64,000 nucleotides of DNA, taken from the NCBI GenBank assembly GCA_025024175.1, contig QCXZ01000003.1, positions 22,898,392-22,962,391 of the forward strand. The letters run 5' to 3'. The translations under genes were made by a program, and so were the position numbers. Below, piece after piece: positions 34,401 to 47,100 of this stretch; the stretch's first letter is position 1, and the number at the start of each line of letters is the position of its first letter. The stretch is from Rhyzopertha dominica. Taxonomy: Eukaryota; Arthropoda; Insecta; Coleoptera; Bostrichidae. Below the pieces are notes generated by a model. It was not told the DNA's origin, ran no database searches, and was given only the letters and a program-made list of their open reading frames with translations.

Positions 34401-37400
34401 TTTAATTTTATAACGAGAAATAAAGTCCAAACTGACTAGTATTTGACACTTCTTCAATTTTATTATTTTCCATGGCACACTAAGTATAAAATTAAAAAAA
34501 AGAAAATTTTTAAATACCAAAGTATTGAAAAAAATTAAAATGCAAATTTTGTCATGAAAATTGGTATACGAGCCTAAAAAAATATATTGAACAACTTTTT
34601 TTAATAATTTTTTTCAATATGTCTAACGCAAAACAAAATATTGAGAATCGGCCCTATTTATCAATTCGTAGTAGGCTGAGTTTAAAATTCAGAATTTGGT
34701 TAAGTATCTTAAAAAATATGACCCATCACCGTTTACTACTGTGCGAAAATTCAGATCTGTATTCCTTTAAATAACTAAAATATGGGGGTGTCTTCATCTT
34801 AAATGCGACACACTGTATACTCTAAAAAGTTATAAATGTGTTATTTTCATTACAAAAAGAATGAACGAATCAGTTGTTAACATTAAAACTATCCTCTATT
34901 ACATACATTTCAGTCCTTAAGTTTGAAAAACATAGTAATATCTTGGTTTTCTTTGTAGATATCATTAGTAGTTAAAAAAGCCCGCGAAGACTATGCACCT
35001 ATGCCAGCTGGACAAGAAGCACATTGGGAAGTTGTTGAAAGGATACTATTTCTGTACGCAAAACTAAACCCTGGACAAGGTTACGTTCAAGGTATGAATG
35101 AAATAATTGGGCCAATATATCATACTTTTGCGAGTGATCCAAATGTATCATTCAGAGGTATTCCTTGCAAATTCATTGCTATAAGCAATTGTCTGTAAGC
35201 TGTACTGTTGTAGAACATGCTGAAGCAGACAGCTTCTTTTGTTTCACTAACCTCATGTCAGAAATCAGGGACTGCTTTATTAAAAGCTTGGATGAAACAG
35301 ACTGTGGAATTAACTATATGATGACTAGGATGTTAACAAATTTAAAAAAGCATGACTTTCAAGTTTTTTTAAGGTTCCAGGAGCTCGAGCTTAGACCACA
35401 ATACTATAGTTTCAGGTAGACATATAGTTCTATTGTGAAGCATATTTATTTGTTCCTTTTAATTTTAGGTGGATTACATTACTTTTATCCCAAGAATTTC
35501 CACTTCCTGATGTACTAAGGATTTGGGATTCATTATTTTCAGATGAATCTCGTTTTGATTTCCTTATACACATTTGTTGTGCTATGATCATGTGAGTAAA
35601 TTTTGTATTTGTAGTTAATTCAGCAAATCGTATTCAACACTTTATGACTTTAATGGTTGTAGTTTATACAGGGTGTTCACAGTAAGTCTACAATAGATAT
35701 CTTTTTTATTCGACGTAGTAGGCTGGTGATTTAAAGGGGGAAGTTTTATGTATTTTTGAGAAGAATTTTTTGGTGTTTACAAAAAACAATTGAGCATCAA
35801 CTGGCTGAGATATTGACTACAAGTTTGTTATTTCAAATAGAATGATCCCATTTTTATAGCACATTTGATTAAGGGCATCAAAATAAACAAAAATATACTA
35901 AGGTACCACTACCTTACAGTCGTTTGTTTTTGAGATGTTTCATGTTGAATCCTACGACTAAACAATAACTTCAACTATTATAAATAATATTTTACATTTT
36001 ACAAGAAAATGGGTTGCTTGCATGACCTTTTTATTACAGTAATCCAAAGGTATGCAAAAATGTTACAGCATTTTTTATTTTGAACATATCGACAATTATA
36101 TGAGAAAAACATATTTTCCTAAAATATCATATAATTAGCCTGCTTCACAACATTAGCCGTATCGGCTCTTATTGATTGCTGCTCCCCAACGCTATCAATG
36201 CTGAGCCAAATTCTTTATCAGAGCTACACACTACATGCTAGTGTTAGTTTGTCAGATTTTTGGTTAGGTGTTTACTTTCTGTCAGTAATAGTAATTAGGC
36301 TGTACAGAACACGTATTTGTCATCCAGCCGCCATCTTTAAATGCCCTAATAAGATGGGAAAAACAGTTCGTTTTGGAGAGCCAGTTCGCGTGAACTAACT
36401 CACGCAAGCGAGCCGTTATTAGTTTCAATAGTTCGTTCGCGAACTGAAACAACAGCTGTTCGTTCGCGAACGACGACTTTTAATGTCTCGAACCAGTTGG
36501 CGCAGTTCTCACCTGAGAGCCATTCTTTTTAACAGTTCTTTCGCGACTGACCCACCTCTACATAATTTAGGTTGTGTTTGTCATCCAGTAGCCATTTTTG
36601 ACAGCATTCTGGATAGGCTAATACAGCAGTTGGATACAGAGATGAAATAACATATAATCAAGTTCATATCGTTTAACACAGTCCAGACATGTTAAGACAT
36701 GGTGTTAGATGTGAACATTAAGAGCAAAGAAATAATTTTAAAAACGCCTGTCAGTTAAGAAAGAAATGGCGGTTCACTCTGAAACAAGTGTTTTCTGACA
36801 ACAGTAGTGAAGACGAGACAAAATTGTGGCAATAGAAAGAGAACAACAGAATAAAGGCAAGATCAGAAAACAATAGGTAAAGATAACGAGATTGCAGCAT
36901 GTAACTTGTCAACTAGATCATCATCATGTAATAAGAGAATATTAGCAGAAATAAACCCACTAATGAAAGACAAGAATTAGGGAAGAAACAATAAAAGAAG
37001 TACAGAAAATGACACTTATTGATGTTGAATTACTATTCTTAAAAGAAATCATTGAAAAAGTATGGCCAAAAATTAAAACCAAGCCAAATTTGTAGCTGAG
37101 ATATTGGACATACTGAGACGAGATTAGCATATACAACGGGATATTACTAAAAGGAAACACAATAATAGTCCCTAATAAACTGAGAAATGGAATGAAATTT
37201 TGCAAAGACTCCATGCAGCACACTTAAGTATAGAGTATACTGAACAACTAGCACTAGCCATGCGTTCCAAATGGAATAAAAGAAACTGTAAATAAAAGTA
37301 ATATTTGTATGGAATACTCACCAAAATAGAACCATTATGAAATACCCTGCTTACCATAGGAAGAAATAAGCATGGATATTATGGAAATGGACATTAACAC

Positions 37401-38021
37401 AAGTAATATTACATTTTTAATAACAGTCAATGACTCTTCGATTTCTTCGAATATGTATAAATTAAAAATATGACAGACTAAACAATTAAACAAAAAAGCA
37501 AGAAAAATTTTGTGTACACCTTTATTAACTCACAATTCAAAGAATTCTCCAAAATACCAAAGAAACTTTGCAGGGTTGGTACTTGAGCAAGCTCTTCTCA
37601 CTTCTTCCACCATTTGTCTTGAAGAGCCGATATCAGCAACAACCCAAATTTGAACTACCAGAATTTTAATTTCAAATTACAGATCACAATCATCTCCATT
37701 TTGAATTTTGCTAAATGTCGCAAAAGTTTGTGCTCAACATGAAGAAAGTTGTACATCTAAATCGCTAACTGATGTGAACACCCCTTGAAAAAATTGTTAT
37801 GAAATTAGAAAATAAGCCAGTTTTAATAATTTTAATTCATAGGTATTTTAAGCAATTATATTGTCTCAAAAGATAATTTTTTTGTTTGTTTTAGAATTTT
37901 AAGAGACCAGTTATTGCAAGGGGACTTTTCATCGAATTTGAAGTTATTGCAAAGTTTTCCTCCTATGGATATACGAATTGTGTTATCCAAAGCTGTTGAA
38001 TTATCGAATAGGAAATTATAA
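28458..38021 (+). CDS. TBC1D13: TBC1 domain family member 13 (Rab GTPase-activating protein)
   Basis: A GAP of the TBC family; the mammalian protein acts on Rab35 and affects GLUT4 traffic. Eight exons: 28458-28477, 28551-28624, 28681-28806, 31791-32089, 34959-35157, 35214-35415, 35469-35591, 37895-38021. They total 1170 nt (389 aa) with GT-AG sites and matching phases, near the vertebrate size of about 400. The TBC dual-finger residues are present: the IxxDxxR arginine finger reads IDKDVRR (R122), and the YxQ glutamine finger reads GYVQGMNE (Q217). Other family landmarks are FKDNEVLLQ, CPDISFFQ, AHWEVVERILFLYAKLNPG, EHAEADSFFCFTNLM, and LLLSQEFPLPDVLRIWDSLFSD. The first exon encodes MAIHKA only. 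It runs head-to-head with ZER1 and tail-to-tail with DHPS. AATAAA occurs at 38043, just after the stop. Confidence 0.93.
30071..31053 (+). mobile_element. Long-TIR DNA element with coding remnant in TBC1D13 intron 3
   Basis: The ends CGTAGGCATATTGCAAAAG (30072) and their complement (to 31052) continue inward as imperfect inverted arms of about 180 bp. The arms include 'aagcagcatgattt' and 'ggcattttgctatatgtct' type blocks. Between the arms a plus-strand frame (about 30330-30472) encodes ENKEIDLSDFTEIDDLN, then VDSQVLNLEEVTF and a stop, preceded by DSIKDIITEEDLEKVIG in another frame. This looks like the acidic C-terminus of a transposon protein. I do not recognise the family, and no clear target duplication is visible. 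Confidence 0.6.
32205..32735 (-). mobile_element. Mariner-like relic in TBC1D13 intron 4
   Basis: Inverted arms share 'tttgaagtgtcaggaaattta' type sequence near 32222 and 32697, and the right end finishes TTTTTGATGCACCCTGTA near 32735. On the minus strand the interior encodes SVNRHNYCVYWVEDKAH and VISVCGLSARGLTG, which resemble the segment after the first catalytic aspartate of DDE_3/mariner transposases (rhNsrYW..ENPH, VTVWCGIS..GiiGP). It is short and non-functional. Confidence 0.6.
34073..34817. mobile_element. Palindromic mariner-type MITE with TA duplication in TBC1D13 intron 4
   Basis: A 741-bp element (34075-34815) starts CAGTGTGTCGCATTTAAGAT and ends with the complement. TA lies on both sides. 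The arms run about 320 bp each with only scattered differences (for example 'gaattctgaattttaaactc' at 34191 and its mirror near 34680), leaving roughly 100 bp as the loop. The structure is a near-complete palindrome and could form a large hairpin in pre-mRNA or single-stranded DNA. Confidence 0.82.
37020..37570 (+). pseudogene. Gypsy-type retrotransposon pol fragment in TBC1D13 intron 7
   Basis: Broken plus-strand frames give the region before and into integrase: DEISIYNGILLKGNTIIVP (RNase H to integrase linker), LHAAHLSIEYTEQLALAMRS (H-H part of the HHCC finger, one frame over), and ITFLITVNDSS (core beta strands of integrase). Order and wording match insect gypsy-like elements. It carries stops and shifts and lacks LTRs in this intron. 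Confidence 0.65.
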
Positions 38022-38164
38022 GGTTCATTGGATGGACGTGTTAATAAATACTCAATATATCCNAATTTTTGTATACTTTTTATAAATTGCCTTCTTGAGA
38101 GTACCACAATACTGATTTGTATGCATTAATTAATAAAACATTTTAAAAAGTTTTTCTTTTAGGT

Positions 38165-41100
38165 TTAATTACCTTTTTCAGCAGAATGAAAGTATTTGGC
38201 AAATGTTTCACCAACAAGAAGGGGAAGTACTAATGTAGCCTCTGCAAATATTTTAACAGGAGATGCATCCTTTTTAATCTTGCCCCATGATACTGCTTCA
38301 TCAGGTTGTGCACCAGCATCACTGCCGTCATACTCCGTCGCAGTGTTTAGAAACACAGCATAATCAGCTCCATTTCTCTAGAAACATTATTGGNTTCGCT
38401 TGATTTAAACTTAAAGTGTACATTACAAAATATGTAAACAAATTAGAAATTTCATCCTTACCATTAAATTTGCATTGCATATGTGATGTTTCACCAAACC
38501 ACCTCCTATAATCAGCATTCCAGTATTAAGGGACTTCATTGCCATCATATTAATTCTTCGAATATCTTTAACATTAATAATAATAATAATAATTTATTTA
38601 TCCAACATGATATAGATCAGTAGTGGGCAATAGATGATTTAGTCACTAAACAGGTGATACGGTACATGATAAATTAAAGAACAAAACAAGTGCAGTAGTA
38701 TATTAAATAATTAAACCTAGACTGCAGTAGATAGGCATATAAGACATAAATAATAATTATTCTGAGAATCAGCACAAAAGTTTTTCTTTTACTGAATTAA
38801 GAGTTGAAATTTTGAAAACAGATATCAGTGTCAATGTGGTTAATATTAATGTTAGAAAACATTGATGCAAGGTATTTGGCGTAGAGTAAGAAAATGCACA
38901 GAGATTTCCATTTTCTACTCTTAAGTAGTAAAATGCTAATTTTGTTCAACAAGTAAGAGCTATTAAGCTTACCACACAACAGTTTTTGAAGAAATGCAGT
39001 ACAAAATAGATTGTATAAAAATAACAAATTCAGTTACATTAATAGGTAGTTCACATTGATCACAATGCCTCACAGTGCACTTACGTACTAAAAATTTAAA
39101 ATATACATATTTGACAAATTTTCTCAACATGTTTAGATAAGCCTGATAGTAGGGGCCCCAAATCACATAACATTTTTTATGCCTGGATCTTAATAGTGCG
39201 TAAAATAACATACACTCATAAATACTTTTGTGTTCCTATATATATCACCTAGACTTTTTAAATAACAAATAATTACATAGATGACTAATATGAGGAATGA
39301 ACATGAAAGGGCTGTTCCATATTACTTTTATATCAGTAATTTAATTACAAATTTTAAACACAACTCTATTTATATTCTATTGAAAATTTATCAAATTGGC
39401 TTTTCTTGCAAGAGTTACCTTTTTACACTTTTTACTGTTTAGTTCTAACTGATTTACGTGAGACATTAAGCAATTTTGCATTCATTTAACATTTAACATA
39501 TGATTCAGGTGCAACTTTACTAGTTCACACTAATAGTATAATCTTGATGTGGATGTATGTTTTAGATAAATCACGCATAATATTGAAATAATATCTGCTA
39601 TATGCTTAAACAGCTAATACAGTTTTAGCCTACTAGGTTAGTAGCGGCTCTGCTTAGATTGTGCTGATGACATTGCTCCCAAATTCACATACATATAATT
39701 ATTCCAAAAAAAGTCATCCAAGGTTGATTTTGGTTAAGCCCTAGATCACTACTTTTTACATTATCATTTTCTGTATGGCAGAAGGTAAAGCACAGAACAG
39801 ATTAAGGTGAAATTAAATATGTTTTTATATGTATTAACAAAGCAGGTATTAATCATTTTTTAATGAACAAGTAGTGCCAAGAAAAACATGGCTATTGGTG
39901 GAAAGCTCCTATCGATTTTTCCTATTAAAAAATATACAACAAAAGGCCAAACATCAACCACAGGCCTAATTTAGCTTCGAGGGTAAATGTAAATTCGTGA
40001 GAAAAGAACATTATTTTTAAAAGTACTTACTTCATAGTGCCTAGCATCGATTTTACTTGTATTTATAGTATAGCTTAATAATGTTTATTGTTGCAATCCA
40101 GTCATTAATAGAAAAGTAATATCCATACATAGTATGCTAGAGAAGTCTGAATAAATGCAACATTTTTGTAGATGGGCTTTGCTGAATAATATTCTTGGAC
40201 ATATCGATTTTTGCTTATTCTCATTTTGAGATACAAATGGCATACATAGGAGGCAATACTTTTTTAATATAGTGTTGATATGATGCCAAACATGATTTTT
40301 TAATAACATAATCTATACTTTGCTCCTGCAGAATCTTCTAGCTAAAGTTTAACAGATTACAGGGATACAGCATAATTATTATGATCGATTTTGTAAATAT
40401 ATAAATTAGTCTATCACTAAATAAGAACCAAAACTGGTGCTTCGAATGGAACTGAATCAAAAACTAAAAAAAAAGGTGTTATTTTAGTCAGAATGGAAAA
40501 TTAAAATGAAATTTCGAAAGCACAGCATTGGTTAAAATTTTCTAAGAACTGAACATCCTAAAATTGTGATCAATGAGCTTAAACATTTTTATCCATTCAA
40601 GAAAATCGACATTCAACAACACACATTTTGCATATGAAAATAGCATGTTAAATTCTTCAATTTACAAAATTCTGAAATGTATCAGCCATATAAAGTATAA
40701 GCAAGCATGATCCTAATTGATGAGTTCACTTCCACCAGCAAATGTTGCAGATAATACATGACAATTTAACAATCCCATTTTTTAAGAGATTCGATCTATT
40801 CTCAGAGAAGGTGAGTTTCATTTAAATGGTGTAAAACAGACAAAACTGTAGATAGTGGGATAGTAAGAAAACAGAAAGAAGCAATTTGGCACATACTAAA
40901 TATATGCAGACATATATTGTCAAATATTGTAGGAAATAAGATTATGCATATTCCTTTGAGGACACATTAAAATGAAATGAATGATTCCAGGACCTGCTAT
41001 CTTATATCCTAATCCTGATGATCATATTCCATGAAGTGACCAGATTATATGAGATGTATTCAACAACAACAGGCAAGATGTTTATGGAACCATGGATTGA

Positions 41101-44100
41101 TGAAGAAGAAGTTTAGTTACCTTCATGGTTATCAGATCTAACATCATTGGATTTTCTCTTTTCATATGTGAAAAGCAAAATTTATTTCACACAACCTAGA
41201 AATTTAAATGAAGTGAAAGAAAAAATAAGGTATCATATAAGAGCAACCCGCCATGTGTATTAAAGAACGTATTTACTAGAATGTAATACCCGAATCTTAA
41301 TTTTACAACTGAATTTACTGCAATATGTAATGAGACAAGGGTGAATCTTAAATAAAATTAGAAGGCATATTTTTTTAAATAATTTTATTTCGTAGGAATA
41401 ATCATGCAGGTTGACCATTCAATTTTTAAACAATAAAACACAATTTCACTGCAATTGCTTAAGAGGGGCGTTTACCTAGAGCGTATCGGGTCATTTTAAG
41501 CACCTACCGTTTTACATTTTACCAACTTATTCGAAACTTTTTCGAAGTGAAATTTCGACACGACAATGACAAAAGATGTAGCTACAACGTAGAGTTCGAG
41601 TTTTTTCTGAATTTGGTACGGTAATATAAATATTTGTTGTTATATTTTGCTTAAAAATTCGTATTTTTGGCGAGCTATTTCTCGAAAACTAAGGTACATA
41701 AACGAAAAACTCGAACTCCACGTTGTAGCTACATATTTCTTTGTACACTACCAAAAATATGAGCACGATAAATGAGTAAAAACATTCAAAAAATCTAAAA
41801 CCGCAAACCCTTTTGCACAAGTTCGTCACGAGCGCGGAATGCGAATGCCCATCCCCACCAGGTCCGTCGCGTGGTATCCAGAGATCAGTGAGGCTAAAAT
41901 ACAAACCTGTCGGGAATGATCGAGCGGTATACGATCTATTCCGATATGACTGGATTTTTAAGATTGTATGTCTAATTAGTAATTACATGGGATAAGTTTA
42001 ATGTTAAAAGCTCTTTCACATTAATTTACTGTCTGCCGAAGCAATGGGGAGGTGGAAGGAAAATTATTATAAAAGTTCCTCCAGAAATCATAGTCGACAT
42101 GCAGTTAGAATGAAATGTTATATAGTTCATATTTACAGAAATAAATGAGTTATTCCATATTCTGAATAACCTGGTATAATATCATAGTAAGTTATAATAT
42201 TATGCTTACTTTTTTGTGCACACCCTACAGTCAGCAATTTTCCGAATATTAGTTTAGCCCATCTGTTGCTCGTACGATCTCTGCGTGATTTCAACCTAGC
42301 GGCTACCCTCTTACGTCCCATGTCCCGCTGGTAATACTGGTTGCATAGTTTACATTTCTGCCCGATCGCTCCAAGTAAATGCCCCTCTTAAGTCACTCTG
42401 CCAACATTCATAAGAAACTGACATTTGCTCTTACACTTTAACCAACCTAAACAAAAAATATGGCCCAACATCTACAATTTCACGGACTAACAAACACGTT
42501 ACAGTCAATAANATGCATTTATGTTACCTCAATTAGACCACCTGCTTATAAATTAAAAAAATTCTACATTTGAGATCCAGTATTAGTAGTAGTAGTAGTA
42601 ATTATGCATAAAATGACTGAAAGCAGGACGGCTTTAAAGATCAGTGGATAAGACCCACTGATACCTAAAACAACTGAACATTGTATAGCATTATGTTCAT
42701 AGTGTAGGCAAGTTATGCATGGTAGCATGAGCAGCAATTCCTTGGGACACGGGTACTTCAACCAATATTTCGAATCAGCATTGCAAATTTGTCATTTCAA
42801 AAGTATTACGTACTTGTTTAAATTATACTAGATGATCACAAAATGTACAAATACATGAATACTTAAACGATCAAAAGAACTTACCTCAAGTTCGATCGTA
42901 ATTATATGAGGCATGCAGTCTGAAGATATCATTATAATTGAACACTCTGTAGTACGCGCCATCTACACTTCCCGCGCACAAAGTTGAAAGATAGCAAAAC
43001 AAAACGTTCCCTCTCCCAAGTATTCCTACTCCTCGCTTGGTTGTTCCCTCATTATGTTTAAAGTAGTTTTATGACAACTGAAATGAGGGTAATAAGGAGT
43101 GGGAGGGTAATGATATTTTCGGCTTGCACGCCTCATATAATTACGAACTTCAGGTAAGTTCTTTTGATCATTTAATTATATTTCGGCGTGCAGTCCTCGA
43201 TATCATTATAATTGAACACTCTGTAGCTGTTAAAAGANTTGGTTGGCATAAAACAAGGCAATATAAGAAAATATTTATTCTTCGCAATGGGTTTTGGCAA
43301 CCGACAAAACAAGTCTGTATAATGCCATCAGTATCAAAGAAACTAAATAATATATCATTCCAAAACAAAATCTTAGGTTTTATTAAATACTGTTTGAAAG
43401 AAGAGGTCTTATTGTTCCAATGGCCGATTGTAAAATCGTGCAAAGACTGATGAATTCTCAGTCCACCCTGCTGAATTCCTAATTGTGTCCCAGAAAATAC
43501 CTCTTCGAAAAGCGGAAGACACCGATGCGTGTCTGGTCGAATGAACTGTAATGAGGGAACAACCGAGCGAGGAGTAGGAATACTTGGGAAGGGGAACGTG
43601 TTGTTTTGCTATCTTTCAACTTTGTGCATGGGAAGTGTAGATGGCGCGTACTACAGAGTCTTTAATTATAATGATATCGAGGACTGCACGCCGAAATATA
43701 ATTATAAAAATTTAAATAAACCTCAGGACAGCTACAGACTTGATGCAGTACAACATCGTAATGTATATGAAAATGTATAACTCATAGATATACTGATAAA
43801 ATACATGGATATCGCATTAGCAAGTGGGACGAAAAGCGCAGTAAAACCTGCAGATTTTAAGACAAACTCGCTTCGAAATATAATTAGTTTTGGAGCTGTA
43901 AAGCCACTTCTAGTTGATTTTCTTAAAAATATCTTAAAGCTGTCTAAATTTCTGATTATAAGCAAAATGGTTATGTCTTGCCTAGCCTGCAATTGCACAA
44001 ACCGGTAGAAAAAAGAAAGTGGAATAATCTTTCACAGGTAAGGTTTATAAATATATTATTGTTATTGTTGGTAATTAAGTTATGCTCTTACATAAGCAGT

Positions 44101-47100
44101 TTGAAAATTTTATAGGTTTTCTAAAAATGAAATATCAGCAGTCTGAAGCTGCGGTAATTTCAGTGCATACTACAAAACTAATCATTTTGTTCTACATGTG
44201 AAAGGGTAAAAAGATGTGCTACAAAGGAAAAAAGAAGAATGTTAGTAAGGAGTAACTAAAGTTCTATTTCAGAAAATAGCAGTGATAAATAACAGATATT
44301 TTATCCAGTTGTTAGTTTGTAAACCCATGGCAGATTCAGGTAGTTCCGTACACACAAACATTATTGTTATCCATTAGATAACTTGTAAATTAATTTCAAC
44401 TGATATTTTAGCCAATTTCATAGTTCAGAAGCTACAGGTTATTTGTTTCTAGTGAAAGAAAGCATATTTGGAGATNTCTGTGAAAATTATTTATATGTTG
44501 CTCGATAAAATGATAAAAGCTTTGTAAAATTTAGCAAAAAANCTGTGCTGTCTGAAACAATGGAAGATATATATAAGAAAACAAGATTCGAGACTGATGA
44601 AAAAAATCAATGTTTGGTTAACTTATTTGACCATTCGCAACAGAAAAAGAATATTCTTCGGATTGTTCTGACCTATTAAAGGTATAAAAAGACGTATTTA
44701 TTTAGAAAATCGAACAACTGTATGCTTGTGATAGTTTCAAATATCCAGATTTACAAAGACTCCTGCTGTTTTTACTTGCTTTTGGTGGATGTCATACGTC
44801 AGCATTTTTTCAAAAGAAAAAAATTAAATTTGTCAAAATAATGGAACAGTATGATGAATTTAAACTTATCTTGGAACCTTTTCTTTCTCCAAATTCTCCT
44901 CTGGATCATTTAGATTTTTCGGCACACAAATTTATTGTTGCATTATATGGAGGAAAAGAAAACTTCTATTTAGATGAGTAAACGTACCATTGCTTTGAGA
45001 AAACAAGCAGCATGACAACATGCATTCCATGTGTATCACCAAATGCAAACTTGCTTGGGCGATAAGCTGCCACCTACTGAATGGGGTTGGAAAAAAAACC
45101 AAAATGGTCTAGTCTCAGTTACTACTACACAAGCAGCTGCTCCTGGTCAATTGCTAAACATAATTAGTTGCAAATATACTAAGAGTTGTTCCAGAAGCTG
45201 CAGTTGTCGAAAAGCTGGGCTGTAGTGTACGTCAATTTGTGCTACTTATGAAGGTCGTAGCTGCTCCAACACTGGAATAGAAATTAATACCGAATACTGA
45301 TATGTATAACTCTATGTCTATACAAGCACCAGAACTTTAGACAAGGAAGAGACAACAGAAAAAGACTGAAAGAAAAAATGGAAGAAGAGACAAATTGTAC
45401 AAGTAAGTAGATATATTTCAGTGTTAGTAGTTATAAAATGTAACTATATTTATCTGGACCTGGACAATGTTATTACACCACTCTACTAAGCTGAGACAAT
45501 TACATTAAGAAACATAAAATGAAGAATGTGTTAAATAATTTCAACTCTTGTCACATTTCACTGACTTTTTTTAAATAATTTTATAAATCCAATTTTAAGT
45601 CTTTTTATATACCCAGTTTAAGTTTGTTTACTAATGTAAAATACTTATTAAAGATCAACAAATTATTGAAATAATATTAGTTTAATAAAATAAGTTCTTG
45701 TTCTACATAAGTTTATCTACCTATGCTGCATTTACCTTCCCCGCAAAGTAGCGCGGTAGCTACATAACGTTTCAGTTTCAAGCCTACATATCAAAAAGTA
45801 TAAATCACACATAAAAAGTGTAAAGGCATTTTTTGTAGCAAATTTAATAACAATTCGATTTGGTAATTACTATTTTTTTGTCAGACTCGTATTTTTCTTA
45901 ATCACTAAAAAACGCTAAAATTACACCTTTTAATTGTTTAAACAATGGGTTGCGGTCAGAGTTGGGGATTATTTTCTACTCTATGTAGTTTAATGTTATT
46001 TATGGCAAAATGAAGTGATTAAATCAAAAATTAAATTATTTAGAATTATTTCCTCTATTTGCCCCTTTTTCGTCTCTGATGCCTGGAATATTAATTATGG
46101 ACAAGATGTTCATCAGAGAGCACGTGAACAGCAAAGGTCATTATTAAAGTAATAACACTTATCTGAAGGTTTTGTTTGGCTTCTTATATGTATATATTTT
46201 GTGATATGTTTTTAACACACATCTTACCAATTTTGATCAATTCACAGTAATGTTTCCTGCCGTTTGATGCATAGGCAATGCTGCATCCATGTTTTTTATT
46301 AGTATATATACAAGAAAAAATAGATATGTAATCATTTTGGTATAACTTACCTGATGCAATGTCAATTATCAGTCCTGGATTTTTAAATGAATGAAAGAAG
46401 ATCATATCACCAAGGCTTCCATCTGTAAGTGCTGGACTGAAAACTGGTATATGATTCTTAGCTGCCCAATAATATATGCTATCAGCATTGTTAATTTTTT
46501 CTCCTAGTCGTGTTATTATTTTACTGGGACTCCATAAAACATTATTTTCTTTTTGTTCAACCAACATCTCATCAAATATAGGCATTATCCAATCTTCAAA
46601 TTTGCAATAATTATCATTAGGAGCTAACAAATTCCCTATTCTGTTTATTCCTTTGTCACGTAATGTTTTGCCATCTAAATTAAAACTTCCTACATATGTA
46701 GGGGCTAAGCATTTTATGAAATCTTCTTCAATTCCTCCAGCTGTTGTTACTAAACAATCTACCTAATAAACAATGACATCTAAGTGTTTCTTGAATTTTG
46801 ATGTCAAATTATTACATACCAATTTATGCTGCACCAAAAATTTGATTGTTTCTCGTAAACCGCTTGACACAATATTTGAAGTGTATCCTAAAAATATTGT
46901 GCAGTTGTTTTCAATTTTAACAAAAGGATCATCGAAAGCGCTATGTACCTCTTTTGAAAGAGGCAAATTTCTACATGTAATCATTTTATTTATTTCGTCA
47001 ACAGCCAGTCCAAAATTTGTTGCTTGAAATCCCACATGTTTAAAATTTTCTAGAAGCTTATTATAATCTACACCATGATTCCAATTATAACCAGACACTT

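Noticed and set aside
35165..35213. Read-through from TBC1D13 exon 5 into exon 6 without splicing
   Set aside because: Phase and homology (FR, then EHAEAD) are satisfied only if 35158-35213 is removed; the open read-through is accidental.
35669..37785. A single mariner element with ends TACAGGGTGTTCAC (35669) and GTGAACACCCCT (near 37773)
   Set aside because: The two ends look complementary for only about 10 bp; the sequence behind them does not match, and a gypsy fragment and other repeats lie between. Chance pairing of two different termini is more likely.
38578..38595. Plain AAT microsatellite of no interest
   Set aside because: It is the terminus of a LINE fragment beside a splice acceptor, so it was kept as part of that finding and not listed as a separate repeat.
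45840..46183. Further exon of DHPS between exon 2 and exon 3
   Set aside because: Exon 2 and exon 3 join in phase and match the full-length family without missing residues; the 46184-46350 frame is read-through past the donor.
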